From Vanilla planifolia (lineage: Eukaryota; Streptophyta; Magnoliopsida; Asparagales; Orchidaceae): a stretch of 64,000 nt of DNA. This document shows, piece after piece, positions 35,178 to 46,649 of the stretch (position 1 is the first letter of the stretch; every line of letters starts with the position of its first letter). A program made the position numbers and the translations under genes. Where the stretch lies: contig CM043877.1 in assembly GCA_023846275.1 (NCBI GenBank), positions 15,855,107 to 15,919,106 of the forward strand. Direction: 5' to 3'. The notes under the pieces were generated by a model. That model was not told where the DNA came from and did no database searches. It saw only the letters and a program-made list of their open reading frames with translations.

Positions 35178-38100
35178 TCATGCCTGATATCCTCTTCCAC
35201 GGCCACCCATCCTCCCCCTTCCGCGGCCATAGCCTCTCCCACCGCCTCCTCTGCCGCCTTCGTAACCACCACCCACGATACCTCTGCCGCCTTCGTAACC
35301 ACCGCCGCCACCTCTGCCGCCTTCGTAACCACCACCTCGGCCACCTTCGTAACCACCACCTCGGCCACCTTCATACCCGCCGCCTGCATGTATGCTCGAT
35401 TAACCATATATATGTTGCACAAATAGTTAAGTAGACAACAAGTACAACAAAAGAATTTTATATTTTAATCTAAAAAAAAGACCAACTAAATGACATTTAT
35501 AAATACTATTATTAAAAATTACAAAAACAACATCAGACAAATCTTAAATTCTAATATTTTAATCAAAATGATCATACACATAAACCTTTCACCAACTTTC
35601 CCAATCAAATTCTAATTTGCAAACTACTATCAACCCTAACCTTTCAAAGCTAATGGTAGTATAATAAAAATGAAGGCTTTATAATACAATTTTGGGTCAT
35701 TTGGTTTAATGAAATTTCTATGTCAAAGAACACTATTTGAAGATTTAGGGTGCTTGGATTAATAATATTTACAAATAACACTTTTAATGAAAATGATTTT
35801 GCCAAACAAAAATAACATCTGAGTTTGCTTACATTTTGATGACTTTTAGATGTTGATCATATTTATATTAAAAATAAAAAATAAAAGATTATTTACATAA
35901 CATTAAACAAATTAAAAAAAAATATCAACAAATTTTAGACAACACTAGCATCTAGTTCCAATTCATATTTAGATATCACAAACAATCCCTTATAACTAAG
36001 TTCATCACATTTCATCATTCATTTATAGACAAAGGGGAAAAATGGAGAATTGGACATTGCGACGAAAAACAGATGCTAGAAATCATGTAATGAACTATCA
36101 CCAATTTATCGATTTAATCATAAATACAGTCAAATATCAGGATTGCCGAGCAACCAACATTATAAACCTTGGAAAACCAAAAACTGAAAGCCTTCAAATG
36201 AATCTAAACATACTTTGCATAGTAAATACTTCAGAAAAAAATAGAACAAAGATATAAAAAATGCAACATTCAGCGTAAACAGATCTTTCTACTGGTAAAA
36301 TAAACCAGAAAACCAAACAAAATGATCAAAATTTTGTAAATGAACAATTTTTTTTCAAACCAATGTAATAAAACAATATAGAACCCACCAATTTTCCAAA
36401 AACGTAAAATCAATTCATATTTTAAGGAAAATAACCAATTTTTTTCAAAACTACAATGAAAGGCTGGGAAAAAATTCCAACTTAACAACTTCAAATGCAC
36501 ACCAACCAGTTTAAATGTCAGACAGGTGCGTCGATGTTTAAAATAACAAACTAAGCAAAAGGGCAGTGAAGTGCGCCTATTAAAGCAATTGAACAATAAA
36601 ACACACCAGAAGCTGCAAGAACCGTTGCCCTTTTGAAAAAGTATACTACGAAGTTCATGAAATCATAGTTGAATATTACTGGTTTTAACAAAAAGCAAAC
36701 AGCGAGGATTGAAAAATTAGAAACTTTGGTTAAAATCGTGACAAAAGCAACATATTTATTGATGAGTGGGAATGCCAATACAGATGCAACATTGCCAAAA
36801 TGGGTGGGCAGCTGTCAATTTCATGTCACTACAGTGATAGAAAATCGAGATAAAGGAGAAACAAGATCAAGCAATTGCAATAAAAACAGAAAACTCAACA
36901 GATAATTGTTTCAGAAAACTATGAACATAAAAATTGTAGGTCTATAGTTGATCTAAACCCACAAAGTTTCAGGAAACCCAATTTGATTTCATAGATGAAA
37001 AATAACAAACAAAAAGATTGTCATAGAAGCAAACATAAAAAGTAGAAATCTGAACAGATTTTAGCACTAAGATGTAGAAGAGATGACACAGTAAAAACTA
37101 GGGAAGTTTATAAAATTTTAGAAGTCAAGTTGTTAATCTGGGAAAGATCTAACCACCCTAAACATTTCAAAACAATTCAATAAGGTTTGATCGATCAAAC
37201 AAAACAAACACTAAGGGCATGCACAAAAACTTTAGCTTCCAGATAGATTCTTTTTGACAAAATTCCAGATAAGCGTGAAAGATGCTTCAGATACAATGCA
37301 TCACATACAACAGATATATCACACAAAAAAATAACACTGATTATGAATTCAGTCAATATTGCTGCAGTAAAGTAAACCGTCTTATGGAATCACAATTTTT
37401 AACATCAATAGAAGGTAAGTCGATAGCTCATAAGCATTCATAGAATATAATTAATAACTCGCAACCCATGTAAAAGTAAAAAAATGCATAATTTTCAAAT
37501 GTATCCTGTACAGAAGGTTGATGAACCAAACAAAACAAAACAAAAAAAGCTTTGCTATTTAAACATGACTAAGTTCGACTGAATGTCAAAGCAGTAGCTT
37601 GGGAAGTTTATACAATTTAGCAAACATCAACATGTAAGATATACCAAAGTTAATATAAAGCATTAAAAATAGCTAAAATGCAAGATACACCATACTTATA
37701 TTCAAGCTTACCACGATAACTCCAATTTCCTCTGCCTCGGCCATTGCCTCGATTCCAATTATAATTCCATTCACCATTTTCTAACAAAGAAGCAGCAGTC
37801 AGCCCATTTAAATAAAGATGAACAAGATTGCGTTAGTTCCAAATAAAGGAAGTTTTGGACATTACAGTGAAAGGCACAACACTAAATAATATCAATTAAG
37901 GAACAGACTAAAGACTATCACCTATGGAACATCAGGTCCATTTTCAACTAGCTTATACCAATCAACAAATAACATGACAATAAATGCTGAAAAAGTTGCA
38001 AATAATAGATACCATGATCATTCGAATATCCTCCATAACCACTATATCCACCATAACGCTCATATCCTCCACCGTAGCCACCATATGCACCTCTACCCCA

Positions 38101-41100
38101 ACTTCTTCCTCTTCCTCTGCCCCGTCCACGACCTCGGACATAAGAATCTTAACACCAATATATAATACCAATGAGTGGGAAACAATAACCTAAAGGAAAA
38201 AATAACCACAATATTCTATACAGCACTAGTAATCAACACAAGCTAACAAAGCCACACCATCGTTATACAGATTTGGTGGCTGTCGATGTGGCTGCTGGTG
38301 ATACTGTTGTGACTGTTGATACTGCTGTGGCTGCTGATACTGCTGTGGCTGCTGGTATTTTTGTAGTTTTGACTGCTCAACATGTAATGGAGCTTGGTAA
38401 CTGCAGAATCAGCAAGAATATTATACAATTTTCATCAAAGAATAAATAATTATCCATTTGATTATCCAAAGGGTAGTTTGAAAACCATTAATTTGGTGAT
38501 CGATTTTGGATAAAAAAAATCTACATGATCGATAAAATTAATTACCCAGGAGCATTCTTGTTTAGCGGGCGGGTAGAAAAGGTAATTGAAATCATTGAGA
38601 CATGCCGTGTCGTCTCTAATCTACAAAAGAATAAAAGACAACTCAATTTTGCAAAAGCTTGGTAGCTTCAACAACTTATGCAGGGAGCAGAAAAAACTTA
38701 CGGCACAAGGCCCTCCTCAATAGGCTCCCAAACATCAGTAATGCTGACCGAACTGATCCCTGTTTCTTGATGCAATCCAGGGATCCTTTTCTGCAATTGA
38801 TGCAGAAAGTAAGAGAATTAGTATATGGTCATCAAATGTGTAAGAGTCCAAACTCAAAAAGATCTAACCTTTATGATTTCTGCAATTGCTACTGCCTTGC
38901 TGATTGCCTGTCCCATTGCCTTCAATACAATTTCTCTCGCTCGTTTTTCCTAATGATGGCACAGAACACAATCATTAACAAGACAACAAGAATTGCACAA
39001 TTCCTCACATTTCATGCAAGATATTCATAGGGTACCAAACAAAAAAGAGTGAAGAAAAGTCAAATTACTCTGATTTTGGAAAATAAGGGATGAATACAGC
39101 TTCAAATAATTTACATATAAATTACGTTCACCCCGTATATGTATAAAAAAAAAAAAATATGATATATTAGGCATGCTCCAATTCATGGAATATACTTCCA
39201 GTTATAAGCTGAAGTCCCATGCCTTCCTGAGATCCATTAAACTTCGACAAAGTTTGAAAATGTCTGAATCTCAGTTATACAGAAAGAAATTTAAGATCCA
39301 CTAGGTTCAACCATTCACCTAAGGTATTATCTCTTGTCCTCAAGAGAAATCTATTCCCCCAAACCCGAGGTCCAATAATCTTCCCTAAAACCTAGAAAAC
39401 TCTCGTGATTATATTTCTCTAAAAGCAAAGTTCACCAACCGCACAACTACCTAAGACTTGTGAGATCCAACTGCTTTAACAGCTTAAACATTATTACAAT
39501 TGCCTTCCATGTGAGAAGGGTGAAAGGTACTTTGACAAAAGATCCTCGACAATATGCACATCTGCCTCAGGTTAAGGGAGGGAATCTGGCATATGAAACA
39601 CAACATCATATTGTATTCAAGATGTCCATTGGTTTTCCATTCATTGAGCACTCTCAGGTCTCCCATCTCCAACCACTAGACCACATACATCAGATGCATC
39701 TATCCAGATCACAAAGCACCCAGGATCTTTGAATAAATATTTCCTTTTGGTTCTAATATCAGTTCTTCACAGACGAGGCTCTTATAATCTTTAAGCTTCC
39801 GCCAGGATTCAGAACAAAAACTAGCTTGTATTGTTCCTATCAAGGTCATCGATCAATTGTTCTCCTATTTGCATAACTCCTCTTCCACCTCTAGCAATAA
39901 GTAAGTCTCTGTTAAACTACCATCCCAAATCCCACCTAAAGATTTCTGTCAAACTTGAAATCAGCTTAAATCAACAAAAATGGTCAGCGCTCTGAACAAA
40001 GAGGATGTTTAAACAAATGGGTGTTTCTAAAATCAAAAAAGCCCAAAAATACCAATATCTTTAAGCAACATAACATGCATGGACACATACATGATGCAGC
40101 ATAACAAAATACATGGAAATATGCAAAAAAAAAAAAAAAATCAAGAAATGACTGTTGAACTGAATATAGAAACTTGAGGCCTATGACAGAAGCTCCAACA
40201 AGGTATACTGAAATATGCAAGAAAGGACCAAATTACCGTAAAGTTAAGACAAAATTAAAAGGGAAAATATAATCATGATAAGGCAGAGAAAATAAATTTT
40301 GATGAAACGGCATATCAAAAAGTAAAACTGATGTCTAGACATTGAATTCTTAAAAGAAAGCCAAGAATAAATAACAATAATGCAAATGCAGGTAGCAAAG
40401 ATTCTAGCACCACCCCAGTCATCCTTGAACAAAACACAAAAAATAACACAGCTACAGCCCACGTTGCTGCTGACTGGTTTTCATGTGCTTAAAATCGAAT
40501 TGCATATTAGAATAAAAACAAGGACTAAATTTAATAGCTACGGAACTGTTCCTGTTGAAAGAGACAACAGTTCAAGGAAACTATTGAAGGAAATACAAAC
40601 AATTTGCTAGTGAAGGAAATATCAGCAACTTGCAAGGTTAGTATCAAAGATAACAAAATCATGCTTTCATGAATTGAAAATAGTTGCCTCCCAAGATTGT
40701 ACAACTAGTCCACACTCTTTTCAGAAGAAGATGAGAAGTAGATAAAGCAATATCCAAAAAAAATTTGATAAACATACCAATCTATCAGGGACCTTATTAA
40801 CACGTACGACACAAGTCCATATTAAACAGCCCAGCTGAAAATATAATCGATAGTATGGAAAATAACCAATTTCCAACTAGGAACATTCACAGTTTGCAGA
40901 ACTAACGAAAATTCCCAACACTGAACAATATGCAAATGAATCATTAAATAGTCATTAAGCATACGTAATGTTACAGCACAGAAACCAAAACTTATCGACA
41001 AATCTCTAATGGAAAACCCTATACTACGGATCGGAACCCCACCAAGATCATCTGACCACTAACAAACATCTAAACAGAAAAAGGCAAAGAACGAGAAATA

Positions 41101-41250
41101 GCACGCGAGACGCGGTGGCGGTAAAACCTGAAGAAGGCTGGTGGCATAGCTGATGTAGTTGCGAATAAGGCCCTGAGTAGTGATTCGGATCTCGTTCTCG
41201 TTAATAGCGGACTCGGGCCTCGGCTTCTCGACTCTCTGGTATCTGTCCAT
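35178..41250 (-). CDS. Alba-domain nucleic-acid-binding protein with RGG tail
   Basis: Eight minus-strand exons: 41,128-41,250, 38,869-38,949, 38,702-38,790, 38,546-38,620, 38,258-38,400, 38,013-38,147, 37,712-37,780 and 35,178-35,383 (921 nt, 306 aa), frame kept throughout. Residues 1 to about 125 form the Alba domain: 'MDRYQRVEKPRPES', 'NEIRITTQGLIRNYISYA', 'EIVLKAMGQAISKAVAIAE', 'KRIPGLHQ', 'DVWEPIEEGL' and 'TRHVSMISITFS'. A Gln/Tyr-rich linker follows (repeats of QQPQQY, exon 5), then an RG-rich block (exon 6) and an RGG tail of repeated GGYEGGRG units ending GRGRGYQA (exon 8). Plant long Alba proteins of this architecture bind RNA and DNA and associate with cytoplasmic and nuclear RNP; the role here is inferred from the family. 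Introns 1 (2,179 bases, from 41,127 to 38,950) and 7 (2,328 bases) are long. The start has good context (GCCATGG) and matches the family. A telo-box-like CTAGGGTTT lies in the leader. The gene appears intact. Confidence 0.93.
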
Positions 41251-41342
41251 GGCCACCGCGTGCTTCTTAGGATTGAGGGCTTGGATTGCGTGAAAGCGAC
41301 GACCGAGAAGGAGGTGCAGGGAGAGGAAGAACGGCTGCTCTA

Positions 41343-41440
41343 AAACCCTAGATAAGAAATTTGGAGGAGATCCCAAATCTGAGGCGTGCGCCAAAACCTC
41401 AGCGGCTGGAACAGAGAGCCACCCATATAAGGAAGGGATC
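41343..41440 (-). promoter_or_regulatory. Alba gene leader: telo-box-like element and TATA-like sequence
   Basis: On the minus strand CTAGGGTTT (41,343-41,351) lies about 95 bases upstream of the ATG, and TTATATGG (about 41,425-41,432) could serve as a TATA element. The GC drop just beyond 41,450 marks the end of the gene-like sequence. Positions are sequence-based; function is inferred. Confidence 0.35.
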
Positions 41441-41459
41441 AGGGCTTCAATTGAAATGT

Positions 41460-43360
41460 TTTTTTGGAGGACTCGAATCCAAGGAAAATAATAAAAATAA
41501 GGAAAATAAATAAACGTCCTTATTTTTCAAGAATAATATATATATATATATGTCACATTCGAGAATAGCTACAATTTTTATAAAATTAATCATAATTTTT
41601 CATCTAACTTACTTTAACGATTCTGTATTTAACAAAAGGTTAATTACATATATTTGTAAATTTTGTATTAATTAAATTATTAGAAATTACACATTCATAT
41701 ATAAAAAAATATACATAATATTATTTAATGTGGAGTATATTACATATAATTTTTAAAACTAATATTCATTAAATATTAGACCTCAACAAATTCATATATA
41801 AAAAATTAAAAATTGAGAAAAATATACAGAGAAATTAATTTTAATCTTTTATTTTATTAGTTCATGATATGAGTATTTTATTTAATTCTAGTGATCTATC
41901 ATTTTTAATATCTTTATTAATTAAATTATAAATGATCAACTCATTTGAGTGTGAAAAAAATGGTTTTTAGAGAAAATTTAACATAATATAAATATATATT
42001 ATATTTAATATAAAATTTATTAAATATGACTCTTGAAAATTTACTCATTAAAAAATGGGGGATCAACTCAATATGCATCTAAAGTGAAGCGGTTATAGAA
42101 AAACATAAAAAAAATGAGCATAAATTATATTTAATGTGACTATTATTTGTCTTTTTAATGAGATGCTTATTTCATATAAATATTATCTTTTTATTAATTA
42201 AATCATAGACATTCAATAATTCATTCATGAAATAAAAAAAATATTGAGAAAATGCATGCAATATTATGTTTGTTTTAAAATCTTTATTTGCTAAATTGTG
42301 TGGATTAACTCATTAAGAAATGGAAGACAAAGAGGCACATACCTTTCTTCTTTAGTCTTAGCAATTCACCATTTTAGTTAATTAGTCCTAATAATCATTT
42401 TATTTTCATGATAAATAGTATTTATTAAGAAAATATTAAATATGCTTTTTAAATTCTTTATTAATTAAATAATTGGAAATCTATTCCTTTATACATAAAC
42501 AGGAAAAAATATTTTAGGGAAAAACTTTATGCAACATTAATGTGATTTATATTTAATAAAAAATATTATATGTGATGCCTTATTTTATAAAATTGACTTT
42601 TGTAGTTTAATACAGGAGACTAATAATATTTACACTTGTATTGAACAAATAATAAAGTGACCTATTTACTCAGAAAAGACTTACTTTTTATTTTTTTCAT
42701 TGCTCAAACAAAAAAATAAAACCATCATTATGATCAATAAACTTAAATATAAAAGAAATTATTAACTCATACAAATAAAATATAATAACATAAGCTAAGA
42801 ATCACTTAAAAAAATAAATATAAATATTATTCAAAATCAACATCACATACAAAGCAATCAAAATATAAAACAATTAATTAACAATAATAACATATGCTAA
42901 AAATATACACACTAAAATATACAAAGTTGATAAAAGTGGTGGGTATGCTAGTTCAAATTCATCCAACTTAATTGTTATAATATATATTATTATTTCTCAA
43001 AAAAATAATAAAATTTGATATGAGCGACTTAATATGTGATAGAAATATCTTATTGTTCTTTTTGTCCAAATCATGATTATTTTTTTTGGCAAATCTTTGA
43101 TATAAAACCCCATGTATATCTAATACAAAATAATGTTAATATACATCACATAATTAATTAGAAAAGAAAATTAGCATAAAAAAACCTTAGCATATTGGGT
43201 GGGCAAATTACTTAACTTATTAATAATTAATCTTCAATATCTAAGCACAACAAATTATTTTTGTAAGAGAAAAAACTTCAAAAATCCACTTTTCTTATTA
43301 AGAACATTATACAATTAATATTAAATATTTAGAAACCATCTAAGCAAGCTATCTTTAAGT
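41460..43360. other. AT-rich intergenic DNA, nothing recognised
   Basis: Extremely AT-rich with many short repeated words (such as 'attaaat' and 'catttaat'). A short (AT)n run lies near 41,529-41,551. No coding sequence or defined repeat boundary was found. Confidence 0.5.
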
Positions 43361-43366
43361 TTATTC

Positions 43367-46300
43367 TTTTTTTTTTGAAAAGGATATATCATTATATCAA
43401 AAGTGGCAAAGCCACACAGGTTTTACAGTTAGATCCTCAAGGGGGATCAAACAGAAAATCAGACAATATAAGTTTGATAAGAGGCTGAGGAAGGGATTCC
43501 CCAAGACCCCAAATGAACTCATGAGTGCAGGCTCTACGGGCAGCCCAGTCAGCAGGCTCATTTCCCTCCCTGTGGATATGAGAAAACCGGAGAGCCTCCA
43601 TGGCCTTAACATACTGCAAAGTAACAGCAAGCACCCCCTCCCCACTGGGTTTGGTAACCATATCCCGAGCCACCTGAAGTGCAGTCATCGAATCAGACTG
43701 GAACTCAACTGCACGATACTGGGGAAGAAACTCCCTCAGAAGGTCGAAGGCCATAATGATAGCCTGGACCTCCATCATATCAGCAGCCACTGAGAACATC
43801 CTCTTACCGGCCACCATGAGAGGTTTGCCCAAGCAATCTCTAACAACGACACCAAGACCAGCTATGGAGTCACCAACCGCGGCATCACAATTGACCTTAA
43901 TCCATCCTGTAGGGGGGGAAGCCAACCATGCGTGACAAGCAAATCCGAAGACTTGCCAGGGTTCCCGCTGGACAGAGATGAATGGATAAGATGCCTCCTG
44001 AGGGTCGTGCTGACCTCGAACCTAACCGTCCGAGACACCGAGCAGAGAGTAGGCACGAAGCCGTTGTGTATAAGTGCATTTCTCCTCGACCAAATGTAGT
44101 ACAAGGTGGTAGCAATTGTAGCCATATGCTGTACCGCAACGTCTCGCCGCGCCGCAGGAGAACTCAAGAGCCTGATAAACATCTCCAAAATTCTGAACCC
44201 GGACGCCGCACCCGTGGGCCAGCCCAGCTCCATGAGCACGTGACGTGCATGGCTGGTCCCCCACATTTCCCTGGCACGTGGGCAGTCCCACAGCGCGTGC
44301 TGCAGGGTCTCCTCCTCCATGCAGCCGAAAGGGCACAGGGGATCGCGGCTAATTCCCCGGCGAGCCTTCCACGCGCCGTAGGCAAAAATTCGCCGGTAGC
44401 CCGCCAAAGGAAGACCCGAACCCTCGGCAACACCTTTAATTTCCAAATTCTCCCCGTAGCTTCATCACGCCGCCGACCACCGCCCCCAACAGAGGACGAC
44501 TCGTGTTTGATCTGTGCGTAGATTCGACCACTGTGAGCCTTCTCCATCTCCGTATGCGTCTGGACCAAGCAGTCCTGGACGGAATCCCGAGCACGCGGGA
44601 GATGCCTGATTCTGTCAATAAGCTCCTCACCCGCCCAGTTAGAAATCGCCACAACATCCCAAGCACCGTCGTCCCTGATGCATTCGGCAACACTTTCCGG
44701 CCATCTTGCGCGAACATTAATGAACGTAGACCAGCAGCTGATAGGTAGAACCCCAAGCCAATTATCCTCCGTAAATCTCACCCTCCGCCCGTCGCCGATG
44801 TGCCACACGAAGCACGAAATCGCCGTCGGCATAGCTCCTAGGATCATCTTGCAAACGGCCGAGGCCTTCCGGGGTGTCTTCATCAACGGGTCGATGAGCC
44901 CATACTTCCTTCTCATAATCTCCACCCATAATCCCACTTCCCGCCCAAGGATACGCTTACAATTCCTCATATGCAAGGCCTGGTGCGATCCCGCAGCCCG
45001 AGCCCGCCGGCCACCCTCGGCGTAGACACGCAATCCCAGGACGCATAGTGCAGCGTCTGAGCACAACTCGTACCGCCCCAGAGGAATTGTCTGATTCGGC
45101 GTTCAATTACAGCAATGGTTCCCGCCGGCACCAAACAGTGGCGCAGAAAGTGGTTGGGGATAACACACAGAACCGAGGACGCCAACACAGCCCTTCCTGC
45201 AAGCGACAATACCAATCCGCGCCAGCTGATCACTGTATTATCAATTCTTTGGACGAGGGAACTCAGGTCCTCCTTAGTCAATCGGCGCGCAGTAATAGGA
45301 ACCCCCAAATACACCAAGGATCGGCCAATTGCCATACCAAGTTTCCGTGAAATTATGCTGGACTTCTTCTTGCTGAAGCTATTGCTAAAATAGACATTTG
45401 ACTTGGAAAAGTTGGCCTTCTATCCAGCGCTGTCCTCAAACGCCCGCAGAATGCGACGGACAGCGCACGCAGCCTCCCTGGAAGCCGGAGCAAAAATCAA
45501 CACATCGTCCGCGAACAAGAGGTGGGAAACCCGAGGTGTATGCATCCCCGGCCTAAACCCGAGCAGCTGCCGGGATTCATATTCCCGCATCATGCACGAC
45601 AGGTATTCCATAGACATGACAAAGAGAAAGGGGGAAAATGGGCACCCCTGCCGGAGACCACGACGCGCCGACACCCAAGGCAGACGCGCTCCATTAATGA
45701 GTACAGCATACCTAGGACCAGAAATACATGCAGAAATCTAGTTACACCAAGTAACAGGGAATCGCATAGCCTTCATAGTTTCGAGCAAAAAATCCCAGCG
45801 AACCCTGTCATAGGCCTGCTCCATGTCGACTTTCACTGCCATAAGGCCGGAAGCAGCGGTACAGGATCGCATTCTCGCTACCATCTCCTGGGCAATATTT
45901 ATGTTATCCGATATGCTCCTCCCCGGGACAAAGGCCGCCTGTTCCTGAGACACAAGACTAGGCAGCAGCGATTTCAGCCTGCCAACAAGAATTCGAGCCA
46001 CCAATTTGTAGATTGTGTTGCACAAACTGATCGGTCGGAAGTGCTCCGGCCGGCAAGCACCTTGCTTCTTCGGGATAAGAACAACAAGAGTGTCCTTCCA
46101 ACTCTCCGGCATTCTACACTCCTCAAAGAATGCCAAAACAGCCTTGATGATGTCCCGCTGCGTGACTTTCCAATATCCATTGACGAAATCCATTGTAATA
46201 CCGTCGATGCCCGGGGCGCGATTCCTTTTAATGCCCCGCATAGCCACCAAAATTTCGTCTTCCGTCACCCTCCGGCAAAGGCCAGAACCAGCCTCCTCAC

Positions 46301-46640
46301 TGACGAAACCCGAAAGCGGGGAAATTGGAGGTAATGGCGCCTGGTTGCTATCGTCCCATTTCCGTTCAAAAAACTCGAAGACAAGCCGCCTAATGTTGTC
46401 GGGAGAGTCCACAATGTTACCGTCTACGTCCCGCAAGAATGTAATGCGATTCTCCCTTTTACGAGCCGATGACGATGTGAAAAAACTTCGAATTGCAATC
46501 CCCAAGCTGCGCCCAATGCACCTTAGCGCGCTGCCACCACCACTGTTCCTCATGAGCACACCCCCGGTGAAAGGCAGCAACCAAATCACCAAGCCGCTTG
46601 TGGTCCTCCTCCGACAGACCATCGCTAGACTCCCTATTAG
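43367..46640 (-). mobile_element. 5'-truncated L1-type LINE with RNase H domain
   Basis: A GC-rich island on the minus strand ends in a 10-base poly-A tail (poly-T at 43,367-43,376). Domains in order: sequence upstream of RT (about 46,640-46,100); reverse transcriptase with 'VVLIPKK', 'FRPISLCNTIYK', 'KVDMEQAYDRVRWDFL', 'RGLRQGCPFSPFLF' and the catalytic 'LLFADDVLIF' (about 46,100-45,390); 'YLGVPIT' thumb; a Cys-rich zf-RVT segment 'CPFGCMEEETLQHALWDC' (about 44,280-44,340); and an RNase H domain (43,437-43,925) with Asp, Glu, Asp and a 'REGNEPADWAAR' motif. The endonuclease and ORF1 are missing, so it is 5' truncated. It is broken: two in-frame stops in RT (45,738-45,740 and 45,420-45,422) and about four frameshifts (near 46,470, 45,000, 44,370 and at a G7 run near 43,913). 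No clean target duplication was seen. RNase H-bearing L1 elements are known in plants. Confidence 0.93.
43437..43925 (-). pseudogene. LINE RNase H-like domain (RVT_3 type)
   Basis: An open stretch of 162 codons with the reverse-transcriptase-associated RNase H pattern: 'WIKVNCDAAVGD' (first catalytic Asp), 'MMEVQAI' (Glu), 'EFQSDSMTALQ' (second Asp) and 'HIHREGNEPADWAARRA' (last Asp). It is the best-preserved part of the LINE and is out of frame with the upstream zf-RVT part. It is not an independent host gene: there is no promoter or intron structure and it lies at the 3' end of the element before the poly-A tail. Confidence 0.85.
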
Positions 46641-46649
46641 CTCTACATC

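Noticed and set aside
34982-35422. 146-codon Val/Ala-rich minus-strand frame
   Set aside because: It is the wrong frame of Alba exon 8. The correct frame gives the GGYEGGRG repeat tail and joins exon 7 in phase.
36042-36905. Open frames in the Alba intron 7 region
   Set aside because: They are intronic, AT-driven and without family similarity. Splice junctions at 37,712 and 35,383 join coding exons in phase across them.
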